A stretch of DNA of 64,000 nt. Origin: Morinoia aosen (taxonomy: Eukaryota; Arthropoda; Malacostraca; Amphipoda; Talitridae). A program made the translations under genes and the position numbers. The DNA lies in NCBI GenBank assembly GCA_030386875.1, contig CM059578.1, positions 25,157,009-25,221,008 of the forward strand. Direction: 5' to 3'. The stretch's first letter is position 1; each line of letters begins with the position of its first letter. Shown in pieces: positions 22,977 through 34,464 of this stretch. The notes beneath the pieces are model-generated. The model worked only from the letters and a program-made list of their open reading frames with translations. It had not been told where the DNA came from and searched no databases.

Positions 22977-24082
22977 TCGTTTTTTTCTGCCTGAATGAGG
23001 GAGAAAATATGAAGTTCACGTAGATAGAAAAACTGGAAAGATGTCGTGTAAACATTCTACTTCAATGCGCATTTCAAAATTGGTTAACTTCCATATACAT
23101 TGTAAAAGAGAAAAATAGGTGTTTTTCATGAGCATCTCATCAAACCCGAGCGGCCAACTGAAGAAAGTTTAATAACAGAACAGAAAACTTTTTTTGCATC
23201 TAGAATTTCCCACGATATAATAAAAACAACTTCGGGGACCTAATAATGATAATAAATTCTACTTTTTACCCTACAGTTGGTTAGTCGACCCTAAGATGAC
23301 ATTGGAGTGAGTTATAAGGTAAAATACAAAAAGAAGTTCCAGTAAATATACTAATGCGGTGCTTGTCCCATTTTTGTTGAGGCCAACATAAGGTTCACAA
23401 GGGCCTGCAAATTTGTTTCGAAAACATGTTAGTTTAAGCCTCTGTAACCGAAACAAAGGCGTTCCAAAGTGAGGAAGATTGAAACAACCATTTCTATAGA
23501 GTTAAGGGACTGTGGAATCTATGCACAAGATCCATGGAAACAGTTAGTTGAGAAAGAAGTTCATGAAACAAGATAAAACTTGAAGAAAGAAGGGGTAGGC
23601 ATTGAAAAACAGGATAGCTGTGAACATCAAAAGATGGTCCGAAACATAACAAAAAGCCTGTTTCTACTTCAACGAAAAGAAGAGAGGGAGGAGAAACTAA
23701 TCAATGAATAAATATTTCAAACGGAATTTATTGAAAAACTGAGGAGCTCGATGTACAATTTAACGAAACTTTTATAAATTCTTTTTTTGACTCGGTGGCT
23801 ATTGAGAAGTAAATGAAAAAATGGGCTAATCAGTTACATGGTATTAATTCCAATCCAGTCACATCGCGTGAGGTTGTGGTTAAATTGCGTGCAATTTTAT
23901 TATAGTCAAATTACGTGGGATTCCAGGCAAATTGTTAAAAATTCTGATTGAATTGTAAAATATTTTTGTCCTATTCTGCGAAATTCAACTCACGATAAGT
24001 AAAATTCCCTTCAAATTGTGCGAGATCCGAATCAAATTATCAGATGTTCAATTAACTGCGTGTGTGAGCATCAACCAAATTC
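22977..24082. other. Low-copy region, no gene supported
   Basis: A plus-strand frame at about 23478-23576 (KIETTISIELRDCGIYAQDP onward) is open and not low-complexity, but it is short and matches nothing I know. From 23860 to 24030 CAAATT(A/G)CGTG-like motifs recur, suggesting a faded repeat. Confidence 0.4.
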
Positions 24083-24538
24083 AACACACTCACACACACA
24101 TGTACAACACACACACACACATGTACAACGCACACACACACATGTACAACACACACACACACATGTACAACACACACACACACATGTACAACACATATAC
24201 ACACATGTACAACACACACACACACACATGTACAACACACACACACATGTACAACACACATACACACATGTACAACACACACACATGTACAACGCACACA
24301 CACACATGTACAACACACACACACACATGTACAACACACACACACACATGTACAACACACACACACATGTACAACACACATACACACATGTACAACACAC
24401 ACACATGTACAACGCACACACACACATGTACAACACACACACACACATGTACAACACACACACACACATGTACAACACACACACACATGTACAACACACA
24501 CACATGCACAACACACACATGTACAACACACACACACG
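24083..24538. repeat. CA-rich array with ACATGTACAAC, 120-bp higher-order period
   Basis: CA runs of 6-11 dinucleotides are separated by ATGTACAAC. Bases 24241-24360 are repeated exactly at 24361-24480. Frames on both strands (Cys/Val on one, His/Thr on the other) are artefacts. Confidence 0.97.
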
Positions 24539-24540
24539 AA

Positions 24541-24628
24541 CGTGGGAGAATTTCCCACCTACGCACTTTGTTCCTACGCAAATTCCCGCCGGAATTTCGT
24601 TCCAGCGATATTCCCAACGGCTGGGAAT
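24541..24628. repeat. Three short hairpins in a row
   Basis: GTGGGA/TCCCAC at about 24542-24558, AAATTCC/GGAATTT at about 24580-24597 and ATTCCCA/TGGGAAT at about 24609-24628, each with a 3-6-base loop. Confidence 0.6.
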
Positions 24629-24734
24629 GGAGTATATTTTTGCATAGGAATATAGCTTACCAGGAACACGATTCCTTTTGGATGATTTGAGTCCTTAAAG
24701 TACTTATTTTTTTACAATTGACTGAACATAACTG

Positions 24735-24945
24735 AGGGTATGATATTCTGGTACTAACGTACGATATTCTGGTACTGACGTACGATATTGTGTAGCTGAT
24801 GCACCCATGTCATGAAAACTGGAGGCATAATTATTAAGTTAGGACTGTGGCTCCTTCATCTAAATGGTCATTAAAAAGCGGTCAGTAAACAAAGGTCTTT
24901 AAATAACAGTCTTCAAATAACTGTCTTTAAATAACGTAACGTAAT
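24735..24945. repeat. Two short degenerate repeats
   Basis: TACGATATTCTGGTACTGACG-type units (about 24 bp, 2.5 copies) at 24738-24790, then TCTTTAAATAAC-type units (16 bp, 4 copies) at about 24893-24940. Confidence 0.7.
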
Positions 24946-25014
24946 ATCGTGACTTTAAAATTACCAAACAACGCTCCCAAGCACTCACCCAAAAATCACT
25001 TAGTAGATTACCTA

Positions 25015-25240
25015 ATTACTTCCATAACAACGTTCCTACTAATGCACCTAATAACGTACCTACTAAAGTGCCTAATAACGTATCTAATAATGTAACTATT
25101 AATGTATCTAAAATCATACTATTAACGTACCTAAAAAGATACGTAAAAACGTACCTAATAACGTACCTATTAACGTACCTGCTAACGTACCTATTAACGT
25201 ACCTAAAAACATTCTTAATAACGTACCTAAAAACATACAC
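25015..25240. repeat. Short-unit array around AACGTACCTA
   Basis: AACGTACCTAATAACGTACC and variants, about 12-14 bp per unit, about 16 units. The first third is more diverged (AACGTTCC, AATGCACC). Confidence 0.88.
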
Positions 25241-26440
25241 AAGTACCTGCCTGGCCCAAAGAGCAGCAGAACACGAAGTGTCACAGTCAATAAAATTTTG
25301 AGAGTCTAATATGTTGTAACCAAAGGCCATTTACTATAGTGATAGTGAATAGCAGGGCTGGTAATGAGCCTTTATTTACTCTATACGTGTATTATTCCAA
25401 ATTGTGTTTGTTTCCTAATGTTAGGATAACATATATCTTAATTTTCCTTCAAAATCTTAGTTGTATCTAGATTTTATTTTTTTTAATTAGCTTCGCTTTC
25501 GTTGTTTTCTGCGAAATAATCATGTAACAATTCAAATACCACTTAACGAGAATTTAATTCTAAATTGTAGTGCATGTACAATATATATGTACAATTAATA
25601 TAGGACTTAGTTTATCAGTGTTGTGTGAGCAGTCAATAAATTAATTTAGATGACATCAAAGTCGATGGTTTTATTAATGGTAAATATTTTCTTCATGAGT
25701 TACTTCATTTACTAAACAAAAATGATTTCAGCAAAAATGGAATAAACTGTTCAAATGAAACAAATTCCTTTAATACACATAAATTCAGTTGAATCAAAAT
25801 TCTTCCTCAACATTGAAGCACAAAATGCTTTCAAGTTAAAGCTTCTTCTTAAGTTTCGCAAGAATTTCTTCCTTTGAATTTCAACAATCAACAAATTCTT
25901 GGACACCAAATCTGCTTCAAAAAAATCTTCGACATCGAGATCGCATTTTCTGCTTCACGAGACCTCATGCGTCCGTCCACCCACGCTCCTTTTTACAAAA
26001 CACACTAAAGGTTCTCTCAAGCCTCCATTCATAACAATCCTCCCTCATACTTTTTTAAGGTAAAATCTGTTCTTTTTCTACCCGCACACGCTGAGCACGA
26101 GCCCGACAAAGCAGGCCTCTAAAGTTTCAATAAAAAGTCGTACAAAGTTGTCAAGGCGGCGACGTCACCGCGACAAGCACACAACACCACTCATTACATG
26201 ACTTTTTAGGAAGCCTCTTCAGGCCTTTATAAAAAAGAACCATTGTCATGGGCACCCTGGAACTGCTGCCGCAACTCCCACACCGCCTTCGAAAAACCAA
26301 ACAAACTCCAAAAAAACATCAATTGCGCTGGATTAAACCTCACGTAACTTCACCCAAAACAAATTATATCATCAACATCAACTGCAAACCTCAAAATGAT
26401 ATTAAAATGCCTGTATAAAAGTGATTTTTGATCATTTTAG
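25241..26440. other. AT-rich low-copy region
   Basis: About 1.2 kb without arrays. TTCTT/TTCAA-rich at 25790-25960, then a more balanced stretch with AGGCCTCT and AGGCCTTTATAAA near 26120-26240. No ORF beyond chance length and no recognised motif. Confidence 0.4.
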
Positions 26441-26760
26441 ATGGATTTTAATAGCGGGGACGGGCCAGGTGCGAGCGGCTGTACCCACCAACCGCCCACA
26501 CATACCGCAGGGTATCACAGATACGCATCGAGAGGCCCGCTTTATAGAAGCAAATTCCCTGCTTTAGAAATGCAGAGCGACGGCCTGCATCAGAAATTTG
26601 TGTCCTATTTTTGGTAGGCCTTTGAAATATAGCTATAGAGAAAGGAGGGTTCCTTTTTAAGGCGTGGGTGGAGTGGAGTTTTATTAGGGACTAGGCGCGG
26701 TCGGAGTGGGTGCGTTCGCTCGGGAAAGATTCAATGGAAAATCGTTAAAATCGCCCGTAC
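26441..26760. other. GC-richer low-copy patch
   Basis: Contains GGGGACGGGCCAGG, GGCGCGGTCGGAGTGGG and GGTATCACAGATACGC (26512-26527), the last a complement-type relative of the D1 palindrome. It could be a regulatory patch. No TATA or splice pair seen. Confidence 0.35.
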
Positions 26761-26869
26761 TTTGTATACGAGCGCGTGCACAAAGTGCGTGGGAGAAATA
26801 GGCCTCCGTACAAAAGGTTACATGATACACTGCAGGCCGTGTGGAGGGGAGCAAACAACACACACTGCA

Positions 26870-27130
26870 AATTGGCCCGTTTTATACCGTGCATTTATAC
26901 CATGTCTGGCTGGCCTACAGAAAAATCTCGTACACGAACCGATGCACCATCTATTTTATAGGATGTATTTTGTACCATGTGTTTTATACTACGTATTTTC
27001 ACTATGTCTGGCTGACCTATTGAAAAATACCATACACAAACCGATGTACCATGCGTTTTATACCTTGTATTTATATCATGTTTAAGTTACCTATTGAAAA
27101 ATACCATACACAAACCTATGTAGTACCCAT
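26870..27130. repeat. Degenerate repeat, about 75-100-bp unit, 3 copies
   Basis: Three copies of TTTATACC...ATGTCTGGCTG...CCTA(C/T)(A/T)GAAAAAT...TACACAAACCGATG at about 26880, 26982 and 27057. The last two are closest. Confidence 0.75.
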
Positions 27131-28232
27131 GGTTAGTATTGGCCAACACTAAGATGATGCATTACTGTTTTTTAAGTTTCCAATAAAATAATTATAGAGG
27201 TAGTGCATTTATATAATCGCAAAGTTATTTTTGTACCTGTGTCCCCATCGGATCATTTTTATTTTTGGAGCAGCGTGATGAGCGTATCTGTGATACGAGT
27301 TTCGCCACAGCACGGGTACAAAAATGATACACCAATTTCAACTGTTATCGAAATTTATTTATATTTAAATATAAGTCTCTGTCTGATAATGCTAGATGCT
27401 GTTATTGCAATGTGTATGCACTGTATGCAATGAGCGAACCAATGACACAAGCAATTCAACCTCTCGGAATTTCCTTTCACTAATCATTCACCTCTTAAAC
27501 GAACACTAATCAAATGCACTTGCTTTGTAATACTCATCATTTAAATATATTTATTTCCGTGAAGAACTGAAGCCCGTATCGCAGATACGCCCATATGAAG
27601 AACTTCAAGCTGTGACGGGGTTAATTTTTCAGGTTACGTTGAGAATAAAAATCACATTTTACATAAATATACAAGGCAGTCGTAATGATTGGTCAACGCC
27701 ACCTCGCTGACCGAAATGAATTATTTTTTCCCTTAAGGGACTCATTATTTTATCGTGAAAGTGTTCCAAAACCAGCTGAGAATAAACTTTTAGATGACAT
27801 ATAACAACAGCAGCAAGACTTGTTATGGATTATGTGTATTATTGATTAGAACCTCTTCATGCGGCCATTTGAGTTCGATACACAATTTCAAAGAACCACG
27901 AGAGCAGCAGTTTCTTCATAAAAAAATCGGCGATCATCTAACTTACAATTGTATTTGTTGCAGTACATGTGTAACAACATCATGCATTTTCCGAGTAAAC
28001 CTACTTAATTGAAGTGGTCGAAATACGCAAACCTGTTTTTTCAGAGTCAAAAAGGCCCTTCATTAAGAAAATTATAGTGAATATACCTGATTTCAGTATG
28101 TTCCTGCCTCAGCTGTGTACTAGTACTACACATGGGCAAATATTTATGCACCTTGCACAAGAAACTAACAATAAATTCACACCGAAACTGCATTTGAATC
28201 GGCACTATAGCACATTTAGGCTGTCAGAAAAG
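27131..28232. other. Low-copy region with two GATAC hairpins
   Basis: CGTATCTGTGATACG lies at about 27283-27297 and CGTATCGCAGATACG at about 27573-27587. TTCCCTTAAGGGA (about 27729) is a palindrome. Frames of 70-78 codons at 27794-28250 look random and have no recognised domain. Confidence 0.45.
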
Positions 28233-28340
28233 CCCAGTCTAACTTTTTAGCAGCCTGCATGCATGTTTTTAGCTGCCCAATTAATTAAATTGCTTTGGCA
28301 GCGAAAAACATGCATGCTCCAGGGAAAAAGTTAGACTGGG
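28233..28340. mobile_element. 108-bp palindromic MITE (family M1), copy B
   Basis: Starts CCCAGTCTAACTTTTT and ends AAAAAGTTAGACTGGG. It carries GCATGCATGTTTTTAGCTGC and the reverse-type GCGAAAAACATGCATGC. It has the same length as copies A and C. No clear target duplication at this site (AG left, TA right). Confidence 0.9.
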
Positions 28341-29460
28341 TACCCTCGTACCCGATGTTGTAAGAAATAATGTAAATTATAACGTCGAGTTACGATTGAT
28401 ATCGTTAATTAATGACTTTATCGACGGTTACCTAAAAAAATAGTGTTAATTGGTGTTTACTAAGTACGTACGTGTCTTGTTAACAAAAGACGGCATTCAA
28501 TGATTATCTATAAAGCATGGAAATTCCAAATTAGATTATTTATATAAAATAGCATGAATAGGGATATTATAATCTTTTATAGAAATAAAATACGATAGAG
28601 ATATGGAATCTCCTTTGGAGTCTCCTTTTGCATCGGCTGTAACCTCACCAAACCATCCAACTCATCTATAAGAGAGCACTGTTTGGAGAAAGACCATTTT
28701 TTTTAAAATACAAATTTTAAAATTTTGGATTCAACATCAAATTTATCCGATCTCCGCATTCTAGAATCGATATACATTTTTAAAAAACCGTCCGTCAATG
28801 AATGAGTGTGATACGGCGGTAAAACTTTCTATAGTTTGTTAAAAATTTTCTATAGTTTTGTTTTATCATGTCTTTTAAATTTCATTATCTTACATTTGAT
28901 TTATTCAGAAGATTTATAGTTACAATACTTTAATACTTCGATTTATTGCATTTCAGAACACTGAAGATAAATTTTTTATAGTCCCAAACGTTTGTTTTTT
29001 ATCATGATATTCTTAGCTACGTTGGTTTTCCTTTTTATCTTGAAAGTGATATTAATTAATTAATCTCTATTTACTTGAACTCATGGAAGTGTGCTATGTG
29101 TGTCTATGATTCATCCCTCAATAAATCCTAAATTTTTTACGTGTTAATATTTCCAAAAATGGCTTACAAAAAAATTTATCTCAAATAATAAAACGCGTGA
29201 TTTGAAAGCGGTATATTATTTATAACTTACAATTGTGAGGCAGTGAAACTTATATGACAGATACGCCTATCCAGTTCGTATGGTTTTGCTGATCATAATT
29301 TTGAGTGACCATAATAAATGCAATCTTTCAAAAAATGATAAAAAACATGTATGTAAACAAGTAAAAAAAAATTAAATGCAAATGCCATAAATGTAAAAAA
29401 TGTAAAAATTTAATATATAAACATGTTTTGAGCGAAATACCATATTTATCGTATGTATCG
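28341..29460. other. AT-rich low-copy region
   Basis: No arrays, no ORF of interest. GGAATCTCCTTTGGAGTCTCC-like near-duplication at about 28607-28627. ATGACAGATACGCC near 29254 is a partial match to the D1 palindrome. Confidence 0.4.
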
Positions 29461-29494
29461 TATCAATAATACGTATTACCTCGTATTATTGATA
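29461..29494. repeat. 13-bp inverted repeat
   Basis: TATCAATAATACG (29461-29473) pairs exactly with CGTATTATTGATA (29482-29494), with an 8-base loop. Confidence 0.8.
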
Positions 29495-29783
29495 ATCAAA
29501 TGAGAGTTTCAATAGAGGTAGAACGACCTCTAACGAAACAGAATACGAATGAAACAAAACAGAATTGAATCGAAAATGAATTCAATCAACTGAATTTAAT
29601 GAACTAAAAGCAGTTGTACTCGTAGAATATTCCAGCCAAAGATAGTGCTGCTCCTAGCTTAACAAAACCTCTGAGCTGCACAATTTTTCTTCTTTTCTTA
29701 CGAAGGCTGATCTAAAAATATCTTCTTAGCTAATAATTCGTTTGGTGAGTTACTTCATATATTCATTTGGTGTCCGCTGCTTC

Positions 29784-30031
29784 CGTGTGTCTGTGACGCT
29801 CACAAGGACGCTCAATGACCGTATCTGTGATACGAGTTTCACCAGTGCACAAGTACAAGAATATTTTGATGGCGGGTACTGTTGGCTTGGATGTATTTGT
29901 TTGGCATCCACGTCTGCAAGGTTTATTTAATGGCGGGTACTATTGGGATGGATATATTTGTTTGTCATGCATATTTGTAAGATTTATTTAATCAAAATAC
30001 TGAATCCCTTCATTTTTGACGAGTCGTGTAC
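29784..30031. repeat. Dispersed repeat family D1, copy 2, with internal duplication
   Basis: Aligns with 4579-4766 at over 90% by eye across CTCAATGACCGTATCTGTGA and onward. The 3' part is duplicated here (GGCGGGTACTGTTGG at about 29872 and GGCGGGTACTATTGG at about 29932), which makes this copy about 60 bp longer. Confidence 0.78.
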
Positions 30032-30194
30032 ACTAGTCCAGCATCGAAGACTTGGTCTTCGTAATAACAACAAAGTTTACTGCATTAGTGAATCCGTACA
30101 TGAGTGTGGTACAGAAATTTCCATTGCCTGCATATTTATTTCAACCTCACTAGTTTGTGAAATGCATTTTTAATATCAATGTTTCATGAGCTAA

Positions 30195-31072
30195 TTTTAG
30201 TGCAAAAGGAAGAAGGCCGCTACTTTCAGCAGGAGAAGGCCCGCTAATTTCAGCAGCAGAAGGCCCGCTAATTTCAGCAGAAGAAGGCCCGCTAATTTCA
30301 ACAGAAGAAGGCCCGCTAATTTCAGCAGCAGAAGGCCCGCTAATTTCAGCAGCAGAAAGCCCGCTAATTTCAGCAGAAGAAGGCCCACTAATTTCAACAG
30401 AAGAAGGCCCGCTAATTTCAGCAGCAGAAGGCCCGCTAATTTCAGCAGCAGAAAGCCCGCTAATTTCAGCAGAAGAAGGCCCGCTAATTTCAGCAGCAGA
30501 AGGCCAGCTAATTTCAGCAGTAGAAGGCCCGCTAATTTCAGCAGCAGAAAGCCCGCTAATTTCAGCAGCAGAAGGCCCGCTAATTTCAGCAGCAGAAGGC
30601 CCGCTAATTTCAGCAGCAGAAAGCCCGCTAATTTCAGCAGAAGAAGGTCCACTAATTTCAACAGAAGAAGGCCCGCTAATTTCAGCAGCAGAAGGCCCGC
30701 TAATTTCAGCAGCAGAAAGCCCGCTAATTTCAGCAGAAGAAGGCCCGCTAATTTCAGCAGCAGAAGGCCAGCTAATTTCAGCAGTAGAAGGCCCGCTAAT
30801 TTCAGCAGCAGAAAGCCCGCTAATTTCAGCAGCAGAAGGCCCGCTAATTTCAGCAGCAGAAGGCCCGCTAATTTCAGCAGCAGAAAGCCCGCTAATTTCA
30901 GCAGAAGAAGGCCCGCTAATTTCAACAGCAGAAGGCCCGCTAATTTCAGCAGCAGAAAGCCCGCTAATTTCAGCAGAAGAAGGCCCGCTAATTTCAACAG
31001 CAGAAGGCCCGCTAATTTCAGCAGCAGAAAGCCCGCTAATTTCAGCACAAGAAGGCCCGCTAATTCGCTCGA
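30195..31072. repeat. Minisatellite, 24-bp unit, about 36 copies, 264-bp higher-order period
   Basis: The unit is AGAAGGCCCGCTAATTTCAG plus CAGC. Marked variants are GAAAGCCC, GCCCACTAATTTCAACAG, GGCCAGC and CAGTAGAAGG. GGCCAGC occurs at 30502 and 30766, exactly 264 bp (11 units) apart, inside matching variant contexts. The minus-strand Leu/Lys-rich frame of nearly 300 codons exists only because 24 is a multiple of three and the unit has no stop. Confidence 0.97.
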
Positions 31073-31284
31073 TTTAGGCCTGACCCTCACGACACGAGCT
31101 CGAGGGCCAGAGACGGACGCAGACGGTGTGTGCGGGGGCGGGGCTGCGGGATAAAAAGCTAATCTCTGCCGGAATAAATGACTGAAAAGATGAGAACGGA
31201 CCCAAAAGGAGGCCGTAATCGATCGATGAGGGAAAACAGTCGCAAGGAAAAATGCTTCCTTTTTTTCACTTGTTAGGATATTTC
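31073..31284. other. GC-rich patch with a GC box
   Basis: GGGGGCGGGGC at about 31134-31144 followed by GGGATAAAAAGC. This resembles a GC box plus a weak TATA-like run, but no further promoter or exon signal was found. Confidence 0.3.
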
Positions 31285-31514
31285 CGTAGTATTCAATGAA
31301 TATTTGTTGAGGTTCCGTGGTATTTATTGCATATTTACTGAGGTTCTGTAGTATTTACTGAGGTTCTGTAGTATTTACTGAGGTTCTGTAGTATTTACTG
31401 AGGTTCTGTAGTATTTACTGAGGTTCTGTAGTATTTACTGAGGTTCTGTAGTATTTACTGAGGTTGCGAAGTGTTTACTGAGGTTGCGAAGTATTTACTA
31501 AGGTTGCGAAATAT
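31285..31514. repeat. Minisatellite, 20-bp unit, about 11 copies
   Basis: The unit is TTTACTGAGGTTCTGTAGTA. The left units (GGTTCCGTGG) and right units (GGTTGCGAAG) are different variants around an identical core. Confidence 0.95.
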
Positions 31515-31535
31515 TTACTGAGGTCACCTCAGTAA
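31515..31535. repeat. 21-bp palindrome at the edge of the 20-bp array
   Basis: TTACTGAGGT and ACCTCAGTAA flank a single C. The left arm is array sequence and the right arm is the same sequence inverted. Confidence 0.85.
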
Positions 31536-31928
31536 TATTTTCCGTCCCAGGGAAAATTCTTTCTTTTTACGAATCGCTAGACCGTATATTTCTAGTCCGG
31601 TCACAGCCGTAGTATTTACTGCTGTTTTTCTTGTAAAAGGCGGCGATGCAAAGCATTATTGCAATACCTGCACCTTGTTATCTACCGTATATAGTGTATA
31701 GAGAAATTTTGTGCTTGCATATATAGTATATAGAGAAATTATGTGTTTGCATATATTGGGAAATTATCGCTGCATGTATAGGGGAATCCTTAATCAGGTA
31801 AGAAAAATTTAATTTTTTATACGGCAAACCATGTTTGTGGTCGGGTAATCCATCTCTATATGATTAGAATGTCCATATTTTTGTTGGGAAAATTCATATT
31901 TTTTGGTAGGTCAATTCGTATTTTTTAG
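31536..31928. repeat. Low-copy spacer with decayed repeats
   Basis: TATATAGTGTATAGAGAAATT and TATATAGTATATAGAGAAATT-type units (about 36 bp, three copies, outlined only) at about 31684-31775. From 31830 GTCGGGTAATCC, TTGGGAAAATTC and GTAGGTCAATTCG look like ancestors of the next array. Confidence 0.55.
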
Positions 31929-32735
31929 TTAGGACAACCGTGTTGTGGTAGACACAACCGTGTTGTGGTAGACACAACCGTGTTGCAGTAGACACAACCG
32001 TGTTGTGGTACACACAACCGTGTTGTGGTACACACAACCGTGTTGTGGTACACAAAAACGTGTTGTGGTAGACACAACCGTGTTGTGGTAGACACAACCG
32101 TGTTGTGGTACACACAACCGTGTTGTGGTACACACAACCGTGTTGTGGTACACACAAACGTGTTGTGGTAGACACAACCGTGTTGTGGTAGACACAACCG
32201 TGTTGTGGTACACACAACCGTGTTGTGGTACACACAACCGTGTTGTGGTACACACAAAAGTGTTGTGGTTGACACAACCGTGTTGTGGTAGACACAACCG
32301 TCTTGTGGTAGACACAACCGTGTTGTGGTACACACAACCGTGTTGTGGTACACACAACCGTGTTGGGGTACACTCAAACGTGTTGTGGTAGACACAACCG
32401 TGTTGTGGTAGACACAACCGTGTTGTGGTAGACACAACCGTGTTGTGGTGGACACAACCGTGTTGTGGTAGACACAACCGTGTTGTGGTAGACACAACCG
32501 TGTTGTGGTAGACACAACCGTGTTGTGGTAGACACAACCGTGTTGTGGTAGACACAACCGTGTTGTGGTACACACAACCGTGTTGTGGTAGACTCATCCG
32601 TGTTGTGGTAGACACAACCGTGTTGTGGTAGACACAACCGTGTTGTGGTAGACACAACCGTGTTGTGGTAGACACAACCGTGTTGTGGTAGACACAACCG
32701 TGTTGTGGTAGACACAATCGTGTTGTGGTATAGGG
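31929..32735. repeat. Minisatellite, 20-bp hairpin unit, about 40 copies
   Basis: The unit is ACAACCGTGTTGTGGTAGAC or the same ending GTACAC. CACAAC-CGT-GTTGTG is a perfect 6-bp stem in each unit. The G and C forms and the AAACG/AAAAG variants recur about every 100 bp in the left half. Frames on both strands drift and are artefacts. Confidence 0.97.
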
Positions 32736-33654
32736 ACAGCTGAAAGCTGAAGTACAACTATTTTAACTTTAGTGCTGCAATAGTACAACTATTTATCGGT
32801 ACTGATATATAGTACAAGTATATATAAGGCATGAATTTTGACTCAAAAAATTGGTAGCGATTGCTGATTTTTCAGACAGCAATCATACTCAATCTAAACG
32901 GATATTAGAGTGTTGTTGCCAAGCGCAATAATTTTTTCAGAAAAGTTATTCGTGAATAAATGTGTAAAATTCATTGCATTTTAATACAATATTGAGCACC
33001 GGAGTCTCAGCTCTATGGTGCGCATATATATTGTTAATTACCTTCCCTAGTTTGTGTATTCATTAATAAATTTTTATGGATGCGTATTTGTGTACTGGCT
33101 ACATTAAGTACATGTAGGTTTGTGATATCAAAGACATAAAATATTTGGCACAAACTATGTATTTTTGATCGTAAATTGAATTCGTTCAGAATCATTCCTG
33201 CCCAATTGCAAACACAGACATCTGTTCTTCTCACATAATAACTTGAATATTTAGCTACTTTGTTTGCAAACGACAATCTTTATTACTTATTCAAAACGAA
33301 TTAGGCAATAGCCTAATCAACCAGTATAGTAGAACCACTCATCAGTAGGTGAACTTATAAAGCAGTTTGAACTCAGCCATTAAAGTATCGCCCCACACAA
33401 CACACAATTCTTCATACGCGTGATGCAACGCGCTAAAGTGCGTCGGAATGAGTGCCGTCACGCGTAAATGTTCACCTTTTGTTTGATTTCGCGCGTATTT
33501 AATGCAAGCATAAAAGACGCACACATTACGCACATAGGTGCGTTAAAACAACGCGCAGCGGAATTCCATTTGGAATGTGTATGTGCATTGAATGCCCACG
33601 CTCGTGTGTTCGTGTAATAATATTGCCAGCCACATATGAATATTATGCGGGAAA
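32736..33654. other. Low-copy region, no gene supported
   Basis: AT-rich to about 33370, then a CpG-containing stretch (ACGCGTGATGCAACGCGC, CACGCGTAAATG, GCGCGTATTTAATGC) to 33560. A 63-codon minus-strand frame (33342-33533) covers part of it and has no recognised domain. Confidence 0.4.
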
Positions 33655-34016
33655 AATTATGTGCCATTCTTTGTCAAATTCTTTACGAGAAATATTATGT
33701 GTCAGTCTTTGTCAAATTCTTTACGAGAAATATTATGTGCCAATCTTTGTCAAATTCTTTACGAGAAATATTATGTGCCATTTTTTGTCAAATTCTTTAC
33801 GAGAAATATTATGCGCCAATCTTTGTCAAATTCTTTACGAGAAATATTATGTGCCAATCTTTGTCAAATTCTTTACGAGAAATATTATGTGCCAATCTTT
33901 CCCAAATTCTTTACGAGAAATATTATGTGCCAATCTTTGTCAAATTCTTTACGAGAAATATCATGTCCCAATCTTCGTCAAATTCTTTACGAGAAATATT
34001 ATGTGCCAATCTTTGC
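33655..34016. repeat. Minisatellite, 38-bp unit, about 9.5 copies
   Basis: The unit is TTCTTTACGAGAAATATTAT then GTGCCAATCTTTGTCAAA. Three plus-strand frames are open across it only because 38 bp lets each frame cycle through the same stop-free sequence. Confidence 0.96.
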
Positions 34017-34139
34017 ATGGGAAACATGTCAAACATTATCAAACATAAAAATAAAAGAGCCAGATATTGTGGACGGAATGACATATGCCAAGCATTGTGT
34101 ACGAAAAAAAAAAATGTTCGAATGTGCAGGAGAGCTGAT

Positions 34140-34462
34140 GGACGTGTAAGTGTGTATGGCGTGTAAGTGTGTATGGCGTGTAAAGCGTGAATCAAGGAGA
34201 GACTGTAGGTGTGTGTGTGTGTGAAAGAGCAGGTGTGTATTTGTGTGTGTCCGTGTGTGATGAGTGTGAGTTGTGTGTCTAAGTGTGGTGTGTGTGTGGG
34301 GGATGTTTGAGTGAGTATAAGGAGCAGAGGTGTGTGGGTGTGTGGGTGTGTGGGTGTGTGGGTGTGTGGGTGTGTGAAACAAATGCGGGTGTGTAGGGAA
34401 CACACACACACACCCACAGCACACCTGAGTATAGTCTACACAAAGTCCTGTGTGGGACTTTG
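34140..34462. repeat. TG-rich compound repeat
   Basis: GTGTAAGTGTGTATGGC doublet at 34145-34180, irregular TG runs, then GGTGTGTG repeated six times at about 34328-34376 and a CA run that complements it at about 34400-34420. Confidence 0.85.
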
Positions 34463-34464
34463 AC

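Noticed and set aside
30197..31090. Leu/Lys-rich minus-strand frame of 297 codons resembling a repeat protein
   Set aside because: It coincides with a 24-bp array and has no non-repetitive domain.
31130..31160. GC box plus ATAAAAAG as a promoter
   Set aside because: Spacing and context are weak, and no splice, start or CCAAT signal accompanies it.
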